NCBI GenBank assembly: GCA_016872775.1
Contig: VGZA01000002.1
Span: 124,001 to 188,000, forward strand
DNA from: Planctomycetota bacterium
GTDB taxonomy: Bacteria > Planctomycetota > Planctomycetia > Pirellulales > Pirellulaceae
Reading direction: 5' to 3'
DNA length: 64,000 nucleotides
Of this stretch, positions 26,448 to 37,623 are shown in pieces. Both the position numbers and the translations under genes were made by a program. Numbering within the stretch: position 1 is the first letter of the stretch; each line of letters starts with the position of its first letter. Under the pieces are notes generated by a model, which searched no databases, had not been told where the DNA came from, and saw only the letters and a program-made list of their open reading frames with translations.

Positions 26448-28091
26448 ATGAGGAAACTCAATCTGCTGCTCGGGTTGGGCGTGCTGTTGTCAACGCTGAT
26501 CGCGTTCGGCGGAATCTTCCATTGGACAGTGAACCGGGTCTATATCTCCGAAGGCTCGAGTGTCCTGCTCCGCTATAAGGGCCCGCTGTTGTTCGGTTCC
26601 CGCAAGACGGCCGAACCAGGACAGTTTGCCAAAGATGGCGAGACGGGGGTGCGGGAACAGATGCTCGGACCAGGTCGACATTTTTACAGTCCGATCTGGT
26701 GGGAACGAACCTACGTTCAGGATCTGATCGTCGAGTCCAGTCAGGTCGCCATCGTCACGAGCAAGATGGGCGAGTCGTTGCCGGAAGGCGAGTTCCTGGT
26801 CAGCGGCGACCTATCCGGGCCGAACCGAGTAAAGTACAAGGGCATCCTCCGCAAGGTCTTCGGGCCAGGCAGGTATCGCATTAATCCGTATGCCTACGAA
26901 TTCAAGATCGTCAAAACCGAAACCACTCACGTCGGCGATCAGCTAAAGCACGCGGGCTGGGTGGAAATTCCCACGGGTTACGTTGGCGTAGTAACGAATC
27001 TCGCCAGTATCCCCGAACGCCAACAGGCCTCAGGTATCCAGGATGAAGTCCTGCAGCCGGGGCTCTATCCCGTAAATCCGTACGAACAGCAGATCGATAT
27101 CGTCGAGATCGGTTATCGCGAGACTTCGATCGAGGTCGCTAAACGCAAAGATCGCTCCGGCAAGGTTCTGCTGGATGAGAGCGGCGAACCGGTGCCGGAC
27201 GACGAAACAGGCATCAGCTTTCCGTCCAATGACGGTTTTGAGATCCGCATCGACTATACGGCGATCTGGGGCGTCATGCCGGAACAGGCTGCCGCTGTAG
27301 TCCGCACGTTCGGAACGATCGCTGCCGCCGAGCAAAAAGTCATTCAACCCCAATGCGAGAGCATCTGCCGCAACAACGGTTCGAAGATGGGCGCGGTCCA
27401 GCTGCTGGTGGGTGAAACGCGGCAAAAATTCCAACTTGCCACGTCCGACGATTTTCGGGAAGTGCTCAAAGACAAGGACATGGTCCTGTTGTATGGTCTG
27501 GTTCGACATATCTATATCCCGCTGCAGGTGCGTGTACCGATTCAGATGGGATATATCGCGGACGAATTGACGCTTACTCGCGAACAGGAAAAGAAAACCG
27601 CGGAGACCGAGGCCGATCTGCGGGAAGCGGAGCGTAAAGTCGAGTTGGCATCGGAAAAGGTCCGCGTGGAAACCGAGAAGTTGGTGGCGAACTTGGTCGC
27701 CGAGGGCGAAAAAGAAGCGAAGGAACTCGATGCCACTACACGGCAACGGGTAGCGGCCATCGATCGAAAGATTGCCGAACTCGACGCCCAAAAGAAGATT
27801 CTTCTGGGGGAAGCCGACGGATTTGCGGAAGGACTGCGGCAGGTCGCGGAAGCGCAGCGATTCCAGCTCGCCGTCGAAGCCTTCGGGACGGCAAGTTCTT
27901 TCAGTAAATGGCAGTTTGCCGAGGGCCTGCCCGAGCAAATCGACTTGAGGCTGGTCTATGCGGGTGAGGGAACGCTATGGACCGACCTGAAGTCGGTCAT
28001 GCCCACGCTGCCGTTGACCAACGCGCTCAAAAACTCCCAAGGCAGCGGCAAGGCGACCGATCGTCCTGCCTCCGAAGCCAAGTCCCGGTAG
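26448..28091 (+). CDS. Large SPFH/Band-7 membrane protein, second of a pair
   Basis: A 547-residue paralogue of the upstream protein. It has an N-terminal transmembrane segment (about 7-27), the same IPTGYVGVVTNL core, VNPYEQQIDIVEIGYRE and DGFEIRIDYTAIWGV. A long charged coiled coil follows (about 375-460) with runs such as ETEADLREAERKVELASEKV, and the protein ends in an Ala/Gln-rich SPFH-type region. Together the two proteins probably form a hetero-oligomeric membrane ring like HflK/HflC or flotillin pairs; this is inference from pairing and coiled coils. There is no protease gene (ftsH) beside them in this window. AGGAGA lies about 10 bases before the ATG. Confidence 0.88.
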   Translation: MRKLNLLLGLGVLLSTLIAFGGIFHWTVNRVYISEGSSVLLRYKGPLLFGSRKTAEPGQFAKDGETGVREQMLGPGRHFYSPIWWERTYVQDLIVESSQVAIVTSKMGESLPEGEFLVSGDLSGPNRVKYKGILRKVFGPGRYRINPYAYEFKIVKTETTHVGDQLKHAGWVEIPTGYVGVVTNLASIPERQQASGIQDEVLQPGLYPVNPYEQQIDIVEIGYRETSIEVAKRKDRSGKVLLDESGEPVPDDETGISFPSNDGFEIRIDYTAIWGVMPEQAAAVVRTFGTIAAAEQKVIQPQCESICRNNGSKMGAVQLLVGETRQKFQLATSDDFREVLKDKDMVLLYGLVRHIYIPLQVRVPIQMGYIADELTLTREQEKKTAETEADLREAERKVELASEKVRVETEKLVANLVAEGEKEAKELDATTRQRVAAIDRKIAELDAQKKILLGEADGFAEGLRQVAEAQRFQLAVEAFGTASSFSKWQFAEGLPEQIDLRLVYAGEGTLWTDLKSVMPTLPLTNALKNSQGSGKATDRPASEAKSR

Positions 28092-28359
28092 CAGGCAACC
28101 ACGGCCTGGTTGGCATGCGCGCAATCGGTTTCACGGATTCGCTTCGCGCGGAGACCTGATTAGTCAACCTTCTACGAGCAGGTTGCCGAAAGTAGAAACT
28201 GGGGGAGAGACCCAGGCACCGGTCACCCGGATCGGAAACGAACGATCGAAGTGGGTTGAGTCCGAATTCGCCGCAGGTCGAAAACGCCGGTCGCTTGACC
28301 GCCTCCAACAGGTACCGATGGGGATTTGGCGAAGATCTAACGATCGTGCCGAAGAGTGA

Positions 28360-28911
28360 ATGTCGATGAATGGCGAGCTGCCGTACGAAGTCGAAATTGA
28401 AATTCTGCGAGGGCGGGCGCAAAACCGTCATCGCGTGGTGGCCGCACCGGTCTATTTAATCGGCGCCGCCGCGGACTGCGACCTTGTGCTCGCCGATCCC
28501 CGGATACCGGATGTCCATACTTACCTGTATGTTACGCCGCACGGCGTGTCGCTGCGGCACCTTGGTTTTGAACCGGATCTGGAAATCGACGGTTCAACGA
28601 CCGAATACGCGCAACTCCACGACGGCCAGCGGTTTCGGCTGGGCCAGGCATACGAGTTCCGCATTCATATTCGATCGACGAGTGGTAGAAACGACTCGAA
28701 GCGGATCCTGCGTCTGGACACCGCTCATCATCGTGCCTCCGCGCCCAACGCCGAATTCGGTCATGAAACGGTATACGCATTGTTGGCGGAAGTGCGAACC
28801 CGTCTGCGTTCGGAGCCAACATTTCGGACGGGCAACCGCCCCGCCAGCCCCCCGACCATTCGCCAGATCCTGTTGCAATCCGCGTTAGTTCGGGCCCGTA
28901 CAAGTGCCTGA
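28360..28911 (+). CDS. FHA-like domain protein with degenerate phosphopeptide site
   Basis: A 183-residue protein. Residues about 25-105 show the FHA strand pattern (YLIGAAADCDLVLADPRIPDVHTYL, then DGSTTEYAQLHDGQRFRLG). The canonical FHA residues are only partly there: the Gly-Arg that contacts phosphothreonine is Gly-Ala, the Ser-Arg of the SRxH segment is Pro-Asp, and only the His is kept. Phosphothreonine binding may be weak or lost. The C-terminal half is basic and probably disordered. Two nearby ATGs (28360 and 28366) are alternatives. It lies 268 bases downstream of the SPFH pair on the same strand; that gap holds nothing I recognise. Confidence 0.7.
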   Translation: MSMNGELPYEVEIEILRGRAQNRHRVVAAPVYLIGAAADCDLVLADPRIPDVHTYLYVTPHGVSLRHLGFEPDLEIDGSTTEYAQLHDGQRFRLGQAYEFRIHIRSTSGRNDSKRILRLDTAHHRASAPNAEFGHETVYALLAEVRTRLRSEPTFRTGNRPASPPTIRQILLQSALVRARTSA

Positions 28912-28969
28912 AATTGACTTTTTGACCGACCGGAACCGGCGCACACTTTCAACGTCCCCGCGATCAACA

Positions 28970-29206
28970 ATGTCCAACGTTATCGGAATCATTGAAACTA
29001 CGGAATCGATCACCGTGCTCGTGGATCGCGCTCAGGCTGCTGTCCCGGCGCGCCATCATCGGATTGGTGTTCCGAAGCGGGCATCGCAACGCGATTACTC
29101 GTGCGAAACAGTCACCGCCGATCTTCCTCGGATCGAATTCGAATTGCGGCAGGCCTATCAAATGTTCAAGGCGAAGCTGGAAATGCGCGACCGATCAGGT
29201 CGCTGA
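28970..29206 (+). CDS. Small hypothetical protein, 78 aa, doubtful
   Basis: A short frame beginning MSNVIGIIETTESI and ending in a charged helix (RIEFELRQAYQMFKAKLEMRD). It lies between the FHA-like gene and the end of the ATP synthase operon, convergent with atpC. Composition is plausible for a protein but no family is recognised and there is no strong ribosome site, so it may be spurious. Confidence 0.35.
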   Translation: MSNVIGIIETTESITVLVDRAQAAVPARHHRIGVPKRASQRDYSCETVTADLPRIEFELRQAYQMFKAKLEMRDRSGR

Positions 29207-29264
29207 ACGGTCGTCGTTGCCGACGAAGCGATAAGACGCAACAAGCTCGACCGTTCGTTCAGCG
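29201..29264 (-). terminator. Stem-loop at the end of the atp operon, possible terminator
   Basis: CGCTGAACGGTCG (29201-29213) pairs with CGACCGTTCGTTCAGCG (29248-29264) apart from a four-base bulge. GTTGC (29216-29220) and GCAAC (29238-29242) can extend the stem inside. It includes the last codons and stop of atpC and the last codons of the small opposite frame. No clear T-run follows on either strand, so termination is only a possibility. Confidence 0.4.
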
Positions 29265-29657
29265 GGACCTCGAAGCGACTCGCATCTGCGCACGTGCCTG
29301 CTGGATTTCCCGGTCTCGAATCGCCAGTAGCTCTGCGGTATGGATCGGCTTTTTCAGGGCGGAATCGAGGGACTTTTGCGCGGCGGTCGGGTCGACCGAC
29401 TTCGAAGCCAAGGCTCGCCCGGTCAGCACGGAAACCACATTGTTCGCCACCTGTACGAATCCACCGTCGACATAAAATCGCGATTCGTTACCGGCATTGC
29501 GGATCCGCATCTCGCCATACCCCAGCCGCCCGATCATCGGGCTGTGATCGGGGGCGATGCCGATCTCGCCATCGAACAACGGCAAGGCCACGAAATCGGC
29601 CTCGGTTTCCAGCGCCACGTTTTCGGGCGTCACGACGATGCAACTCAGTTGAGCCAT
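29259..29657 (-). CDS. atpC: ATP synthase F1 epsilon subunit
   Basis: A 132-residue epsilon subunit, part of the central stalk and an inhibitor of ATP hydrolysis. The N-terminal beta-sandwich is typical (CIVVTPENVALETEADFVALPLFDGEIGIAPDHSPMIGRL), followed by the short C-terminal helical hairpin (LLAIRDREIQQARAQMRVAS). It is the last gene of the operon, nine bases after atpD, as in most bacteria. Confidence 0.96.
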   Translation of the reverse strand: MAQLSCIVVTPENVALETEADFVALPLFDGEIGIAPDHSPMIGRLGYGEMRIRNAGNESRFYVDGGFVQVANNVVSVLTGRALASKSVDPTAAQKSLDSALKKPIHTAELLAIRDREIQQARAQMRVASRSR

Positions 29658-29666
29658 CCCAGCACA

Positions 29667-31118
<1,452 letters not shown>

Positions 31119-31220
31119 TCAGTAATCTCGTTTCTTTTTCGCGAAAAAGTTCCTGGGTGATTCGATCCGAGGCCCAAACCGCCTCGCGGAACGGGCAACT
31201 CCGAATCCGGTTCCGAGTCG

Positions 31221-32111
31221 TTACCCCTTCAACGCCTCGACACCGCCAATGATCTCCATGATCTCTCCGGTGATTTGCGACTGCCGGGCCCTGTTGTAGG
31301 TCATCGATAACTGTTTGATCATCTCCGACGCGTTTTCGGTGGCGGATTTCATCGCCACCATCCGCGCGATCTGCTCGCTGACGGCCGCATCCAGAAAGCA
31401 CTTGAACAACTTCACCTTGAAGCTGGTCGGCACAACCTCCTCGAGGATCGACGCGGCCGAAGGAACGAACTCGTACATCGATTCGCCCTTTTTCTCGGCG
31501 GCGGCCTTCCCCTCGTCGCTGGTCAGCGACGACAACGGCAGCAACGTCTCGACCACGGCGATCTGGCGGGAACTGCTCACAAATCGGGTGTAGGCGATAT
31601 CGAGCCGGTCGAGTTCGCCGGTGATGTAACTGTTCAGCAGCCGGTTCGCGATCAGTTCGATCTCCTCGTACTTCGGCTGATCATCGAATCGCGTGTAGCT
31701 TTCGTCGATTTCGATCTTCTTGAATTTGAAGCCGGCGATCCCCCGTTTTCCGGAGACTTCGATCCGCAGGTTCTGCAGCGACGCGGCCCGGAGTTCCTCG
31801 AGCCGCGCAAGCGCCTGGCGCAGGACGGCGCTGTTGTACCCTCCGCACAGTCCCCGGTTGGCCGTCAACACCATCAGTGCGGCGCGTCGGGTTTCCGGTC
31901 TCGCTTCCAACAGCGGATGCGAGACGGTCAGGCCACTGTTGGCGAGATCGGCGACCAACTGGGTGATCCGCTTCGTATAGGCGGTCGCGGCGCTGGCCCG
32001 GTCCATCGCCTTCTTGAATCGCGCCGTTGCAATCAATTCCATGGTCCGCGTGATTTTGCGGATATTGCGAATCGATTTGCGCCGCTTGTCGAGTGCTCTT
32101 GCTTTGGCCAT
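31221..32111 (-). CDS. atpG: ATP synthase F1 gamma subunit
   Basis: A 296-residue rotor shaft subunit. The N-terminus SIRNIRKITRTMELIATARFKKA forms the first coiled-coil helix, and LTANRGLCGGYNS is the conserved loop. The C-terminus returns as a helix with MKSATENASEMI and YNRARQSQITGEIMEI, which fills the alpha3beta3 cavity. Six bases separate it from atpA. Nothing unusual is seen. Confidence 0.97.
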   Translation of the reverse strand: MAKARALDKRRKSIRNIRKITRTMELIATARFKKAMDRASAATAYTKRITQLVADLANSGLTVSHPLLEARPETRRAALMVLTANRGLCGGYNSAVLRQALARLEELRAASLQNLRIEVSGKRGIAGFKFKKIEIDESYTRFDDQPKYEEIELIANRLLNSYITGELDRLDIAYTRFVSSSRQIAVVETLLPLSSLTSDEGKAAAEKKGESMYEFVPSAASILEEVVPTSFKVKLFKCFLDAAVSEQIARMVAMKSATENASEMIKQLSMTYNRARQSQITGEIMEIIGGVEALKG

Positions 32112-32117
32112 GATCGG

Positions 32118-33641
<1,524 letters not shown>

Positions 33642-33678
33642 ATTGAGTTGGATCCGATGATTGCAGGAGCTCTGGATT

Positions 33679-34338
33679 TCAATTGGTTACAAATCGCTGC
33701 GCCGTTTCGCGCAGCGTGCGCAACGTCGCGTCGATCGCGCCCTCGCGCATCCGCGAAAGTTGATTTCGGACGCTGCCGTCATACACCGTGTCGCCGACCC
33801 GGACGACAAGGCCACCCAAAAGTTCGGGGTCGACACGCGCCAGCAGGCTTACGTCCAAGCCGGTGGTCCGGCGAAGCTTGTCCGCAATCAAAGCCAGTTC
33901 GTCTTTTCCCACCGCATGCGCTGTTCGAATCTCGACCGCCACGCGACCTTGCAGCGCGTCGTGGAGCTGCCGCAGCGCCCGATGGATCGCTCGCAGACAG
34001 TCCAGCCGGCCGTGGCGCATGACCACTTTCAGAAAATTCAGCAGCGTCACACTCATCCTGCTGGAAAGTTGAGCGTTGTTAAACGCCTTGTCCAGCAGCG
34101 CCAGCTTTCCCTCGGGTGACACGCGCAGCGACGACAGTGTCGCGTCGAACGCGGGAAAACGATCGAGCACGTCGGCGACCAGGGAGTCGAATTCGGCAAC
34201 CACCTCGGCGGTATTACCGGCGTTCTGGGTCACTCCCAGCAACGCCTTGGCGTAGACCGTGCCAAGATACGCCTTGCCGGAATCGAACGGGACCGATTGA
34301 GGTGAACGCGGCTCTTGTTGCGTGTTAGGTTCTGCCAT
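33679..34338 (-). CDS. atpH: ATP synthase delta subunit
   Basis: A 219-residue delta (OSCP) subunit that links F1 to the peripheral stalk. The N-terminal helical domain begins [22 protein letters not shown] and the C-terminal region has [30 protein letters not shown], the family signature. It is about 40 residues longer than most because of an N-terminal extension rich in Gln/Pro/Ser. Only two bases separate it from atpF. Confidence 0.95.
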   Translation of the reverse strand: MAEPNTQQEPRSPQSVPFDSGKAYLGTVYAKALLGVTQNAGNTAEVVAEFDSLVADVLDRFPAFDATLSSLRVSPEGKLALLDKAFNNAQLSSRMSVTLLNFLKVVMRHGRLDCLRAIHRALRQLHDALQGRVAVEIRTAHAVGKDELALIADKLRRTTGLDVSLLARVDPELLGGLVVRVGDTVYDGSVRNQLSRMREGAIDATLRTLRETAQRFVTN

Positions 34339-34340
34339 TT

Positions 34341-35030
34341 TCAGTTCTTATTGGGGAACCGTTCCAGTGCTTCCCGAATGAGTTGCGTATGTTCGGCCGG
34401 CTTCACCTCGCGCCGGACGATCTGTGCGGCGAGTTGCACCGCGGTATCCACGCTGCGCTGCGCGATCTCCTGGAGCGCCACGTCGCGCGCCGCACGGATA
34501 TCGGCCACCGCGCGTTCCTTTTCCCGATCCGCCGCCGCCTGGGCCTCGGACAAAATCCGCTCCCTTAACGCGTCCGCCTCCTGCCGGGTCCGCGTCATCA
34601 TCTCGCGTGTTTCCTCCTGAGCCGCCGCGAGCTTCCGCTGGTACTCCGCCAGCGTCTGTTCGGCTTTGCGGGCACCCTGGCGAGCATCCTCGATCATCCG
34701 CGCGATCGACTCCTCCCGCTTCGCAAGGCCGGCCATGATCGGCCCCCAGGCAAACTTCAAGAGCACGATCGTCAGCAGTACAAACACGACGAACGTGTAG
34801 ATCGACATGTCGCTCTTGATTTCCTCGGGCGATTCCTGCTGCGGCCCCGCATTCGCATGGCTCAGGTCAAACTCCGAACCATGGTGCGTTCCCGCATGCT
34901 CGCCAGGCGGATGGTCTTGGGCGCCGGCCGAATCCGCCGCTGGAAGCGTCCAGCAAAGCCCGAACATCAGTGCGTACGCCGCGGTCAGCGACGAGAGAAC
35001 CGGCAAACCCAGGCAACGAATTCGTTTCAT
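34341..35030 (-). CDS. atpF: ATP synthase Fo b subunit with signal-like N-terminal extension
   Basis: A 229-residue peripheral stalk subunit. The usual b-subunit part starts at about residue 75 (SDMSIYTFVVFVLLTIVLLKFAWGPI transmembrane helix), followed by a long charged helix (about 105-215). Before it lies an unusual 70-residue extension: a signal-peptide-like hydrophobic stretch (about 9-30) ending in Ala-rich sequence, then a His/Gly/Glu-rich linker (PPGEHAGTHHGSEFDLSHANAG). ATG 35030 follows GAGG at seven bases. The extension may be cleaved or may add a second membrane helix. A similar pre-sequence is found in AtpE of this operon. Confidence 0.94.
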   Translation of the reverse strand: MKRIRCLGLPVLSSLTAAYALMFGLCWTLPAADSAGAQDHPPGEHAGTHHGSEFDLSHANAGPQQESPEEIKSDMSIYTFVVFVLLTIVLLKFAWGPIMAGLAKREESIARMIEDARQGARKAEQTLAEYQRKLAAAQEETREMMTRTRQEADALRERILSEAQAAADREKERAVADIRAARDVALQEIAQRSVDTAVQLAAQIVRREVKPAEHTQLIREALERFPNKN

Positions 35031-35086
35031 CAGGCAACCTCGCGCGACAAACATCGACTTTCAAGAACGCCCCGACGCCACGCTCA

Positions 35087-35389
35087 TTACTTGAACGGAT
35101 TCTGCTGCATGCAGATAACCAGCGCGAAAAACGTGAAACCCTCGATCAGCGCCGCCGCGATAATCATCGCCACCTGAATTGTTCCCGCAACCTCCGGCTG
35201 ACGGGCCATGCTCTCGTAGGCCGACGCAGCCAGCCTGCCGATCCCAAAGGCGGCTCCAACAGTAACCAGACCCGCGCCAATCGCGCCGGAAAAACTGACG
35301 TAGCTGTCCGCGCCAAAGGCCGGCGCTACGCCCAACAACACAAACGCGCTGCTCATGGCCAGGATCGATGTCAAACGATTCACTTGCAT
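35087..35389 (-). CDS. atpE: ATP synthase Fo c subunit with signal-like N-terminus
   Basis: A 100-residue c subunit, the ion-carrying ring component. Two transmembrane helices flank the loop with RQP (63-65). The ion-binding carboxylate is E83 in ALIEGFTFFAL. The residue after it is Gly, without the ES/T pattern of sodium-type rings, so proton coupling is the better guess. About 25 extra N-terminal residues look like a signal peptide (hydrophobic core, then APAFGA), which is uncommon for bacterial c subunits. Confidence 0.96.
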   Translation of the reverse strand: MQVNRLTSILAMSSAFVLLGVAPAFGADSYVSFSGAIGAGLVTVGAAFGIGRLAASAYESMARQPEVAGTIQVAMIIAAALIEGFTFFALVICMQQNPFK

Positions 35390-35437
35390 TTCTCCTTGAT
35401 TAAGAACGGGAGGAACTTCACCCTGCGATTCTCAGCT

Positions 35438-36769
35438 CTAATGCCGCGACGTCGCGGCACCAATAAACAATGCGGACAGCAACGTAAAAACGTAAGCCTG
35501 CAAAAAGGCTACGAACAACTCCAGACAACTGAACAGCGTCGCACCCACCACCGACAACACCGCCGTCAACGGCCAAATCGAACTGCGAGCGCCCTCATGA
35601 CCGAACGCAATTTCCATAATCGCCAGCAACACCAGGTGTCCTGCCACCATATTCGCCAGAAGCCGAATAGCCAAAACACCGTGCTTGATGCAAAAGCCCA
35701 ATACCTCGATCAGAAAAATACCTGGTTTCAAGACGATCGCCATGACGAGCGGCAATTCCATCGTCGGGATCTGATTCAACCAGAAACCGAAAAAACCAAA
35801 CTGCAACATGCCAAAAACGACGCTGCAACTGATCGTCCCGATCGCCAAGGCAACCGTGACGCTGAACGTTCCGGTCGGTGCCCCAAGCCAAGGCAACATC
35901 CCCATCAGGTTGCAGCCCAGGATGAAGAAGAAAAACGTCCACAACAGCGGCACAAACCGGTCCGCCGCGTGCGGACGAACCAGCGCCGAATCCCCATGAG
36001 CCGCGACATGCTTGGGCTCGTGGTGACCCTGGCCATGTTGACCTTGGCCATGGTGTTCGTCGTGATGATCGTGGTCGTGATGATCGTGAATCGCTTTGCG
36101 GGCGATTTCGTCCCGCACAAACAGCAGCATCGCTTCCAAAAAATTCCACAATCGGCCGCGGGGCGCGTCGCCGCTGGCGATCTTCTGCGCAATGCGGCTG
36201 AATACCACCGTCAACAACAAGAAAACCAACACTTCCACGATCATGAACTTAGAAAGACAGAAGCCTGACTCACGTTCGTAAAAGTTACGCAACTCGCCAA
36301 ACGGTTGTGGGATAAGGACCTTGCCACTGAGTTCCCGGTTGTAACCTTGAATCCGATCGGCCGACCAGGATATCGCACCTTCTTTGCGGAACGCCTCGAT
36401 CGTCGCCGGTCCAGAGACCCGACGCGTGATCGCCTCCCATTGACCACGAAACGACTCGTCCGACAGACGCGACTTCAGCCAGTCGGCCTGCGACTCGAGA
36501 TAGGCGTGGAGCGGACGCCCGAATTGCGCGTGATCGGCGTCGCGCCAATGTCGATAGTCGGCCAGCAACTCCTCGGCCGGCGGCATCGCCAACCCCGAAA
36601 TTGACTTGAGTTCCTCCAGCAGCTTGCCGGCCTCATAATCGCGATACTGCGGATCGTTCTTGATCCAGACCGCCGGAAATTCGGCCTTGGTCCGATAATC
36701 GCAACGCCACATGAACTTCGGAATCTCGAAGTAGTAGCTGTCTTTGATATGGAGGATGGGCGAAGCCAT
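35438..36769 (-). CDS. atpB: ATP synthase Fo a subunit, enlarged, with His-rich insertion
   Basis: The proton-channel subunit, 443 residues against the usual 240-280. The essential Arg is R369 in AIRLLANMVAGHLVLL, and helices 3-6 (from about 272) are canonical. The first 170 residues form a soluble, charged domain before the first helix (about 172-192). A His/Asp/Glu/Gly-rich loop (about 228-258, with 13 His residues) lies before the core helices. ATG 36769 is preferred because the frame's extra upstream codons look like non-coding sequence. The large extension and metal-binding-like loop are unusual and may be lineage-specific. Confidence 0.95.
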   Translation of the reverse strand: MASPILHIKDSYYFEIPKFMWRCDYRTKAEFPAVWIKNDPQYRDYEAGKLLEELKSISGLAMPPAEELLADYRHWRDADHAQFGRPLHAYLESQADWLKSRLSDESFRGQWEAITRRVSGPATIEAFRKEGAISWSADRIQGYNRELSGKVLIPQPFGELRNFYERESGFCLSKFMIVEVLVFLLLTVVFSRIAQKIASGDAPRGRLWNFLEAMLLFVRDEIARKAIHDHHDHDHHDEHHGQGQHGQGHHEPKHVAAHGDSALVRPHAADRFVPLLWTFFFFILGCNLMGMLPWLGAPTGTFSVTVALAIGTISCSVVFGMLQFGFFGFWLNQIPTMELPLVMAIVLKPGIFLIEVLGFCIKHGVLAIRLLANMVAGHLVLLAIMEIAFGHEGARSSIWPLTAVLSVVGATLFSCLELFVAFLQAYVFTLLSALFIGAATSRH

Positions 36770-36785
36770 GTCGACAGTTGATCCT

Positions 36786-37346
36786 CTAGGTTCCCCGGAG
36801 CACACGTGTGGATGGCAACATCCGAACCGCTAATACGGTATCGATCGCCAGCGAAAAGAGGTAGTTGGCAACAAGGCATTCCAGGAATCCGTTGCCGCCC
36901 TTGCCACCGATCATTGCGACCATCCCCGCGCCCAACGCCAGACTCATCCGGCAAAAGAGCCCCAGCAAAAGTCCATTAACCGCCTGCGGCCCGGTAACAA
37001 GCGACCCCACCATAAGCCCCAGGATCGAACCGGCGATACAGATCAGACTTGCAAGTAATGCGGAAGTGGTCGCGGCAGGTCCCCACCAATTCACGGCCGC
37101 GAATCCAATAAGTACTCCACCAAACGCGAGCGCCGGTATCAAGATCGCCATCGCGACACCGACAGGCATGCGGCGCACCGGGCCCGACGACAGACCAATT
37201 CGATTGCGTCCGGTCTCGTCCACCACCGGTCCTTCGATCGCGGCCGCATCGCCGCCGGACGAATCGCCGGAATCCGGTGCCGCGCAGCCACCCCTTCGGC
37301 CATCCGCGGCATCCAGAAAATCACAATTCTGAGGGGGGACCACCAT
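36786..37346 (-). CDS. Small membrane protein of the atp operon (AtpI/AtpR-like position)
   Basis: A 186-residue protein with a charged, disordered N-terminal 60 residues and four hydrophobic helices (about 62-180): MAILIPALAFGGVLIGFAA, ALLASLICIAGSILGLMVG, AVNGLLLGLFCRMSLALGAGMV, LVANYLFSLAIDTVLAV. The four-helix layout and position just before atpB match the accessory AtpI/AtpR-type proteins that assist Fo assembly or ion supply. I cannot separate these families by eye. It overlaps the upstream atpI-like gene by 26 bases and is followed by atpB after 16 bases. Confidence 0.75.
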   Translation of the reverse strand: MVVPPQNCDFLDAADGRRGGCAAPDSGDSSGGDAAAIEGPVVDETGRNRIGLSSGPVRRMPVGVAMAILIPALAFGGVLIGFAAVNWWGPAATTSALLASLICIAGSILGLMVGSLVTGPQAVNGLLLGLFCRMSLALGAGMVAMIGGKGGNGFLECLVANYLFSLAIDTVLAVRMLPSTRVLRGT

Positions 37347-37623
37347 GAGGGCCAGGCCTTCGAGTGCGTTTGGTCGGTCGCGTCAACACGATCAGGTGAT
37401 ACATGCCAACGGTCATCCCCAACCCGAAACCGACAATCGTACAAAAACCAGTGCCCAACCTGTTGTCCAGCCAGGATCCGAATATGCCAGGCAGCACCAT
37501 TTCGAGTGCCACCGTGGTAATCTTGGTCACCCATTCGATGGCGACCGCGATCGGAGGTGGTTTCTTACGCGGGTCGAGTTGCGGGGGCGGCTCGGGCATC
37601 AAGCAGTTGTTGCTGTAGACCAT
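37321..37623 (-). CDS. atpI: AtpI/AtpZ-like small membrane protein, first gene of the atp operon
   Basis: About 100 residues with two hydrophobic helices (VTKITTVALEMVLPGIFGSWLDNRL and FCTIVGFGLGMTVGMYHLIVL) and the conserved Gly-x-Trp-x-Asp junction between them. This is the pattern of the AtpI/AtpZ (DUF2 helix) accessory proteins that lead many atp operons. The N-terminus is uncertain: ATGs at 37623 and 37599 are both possible, and neither has a strong ribosome site. Its promoter must lie in the 37624-38212 region. Confidence 0.8.
   Translation of the reverse strand: MVYSNNCLMPEPPPQLDPRKKPPPIAVAIEWVTKITTVALEMVLPGIFGSWLDNRLGTGFCTIVGFGLGMTVGMYHLIVLTRPTKRTRRPGPHGGPPSEL

Noticed and set aside
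35087-35389. Sodium-coupled c ring
   Set aside because: The residue after E83 is Gly and the typical Ser/Thr ligands next to the Glu are absent, so a proton-type ring is more likely.
34970-36268. A 432-codon plus-strand frame opposite atpF, atpE and atpB
   Set aside because: Antisense to genes with clear functional residues; low-complexity Gln/Arg/Asn composition.
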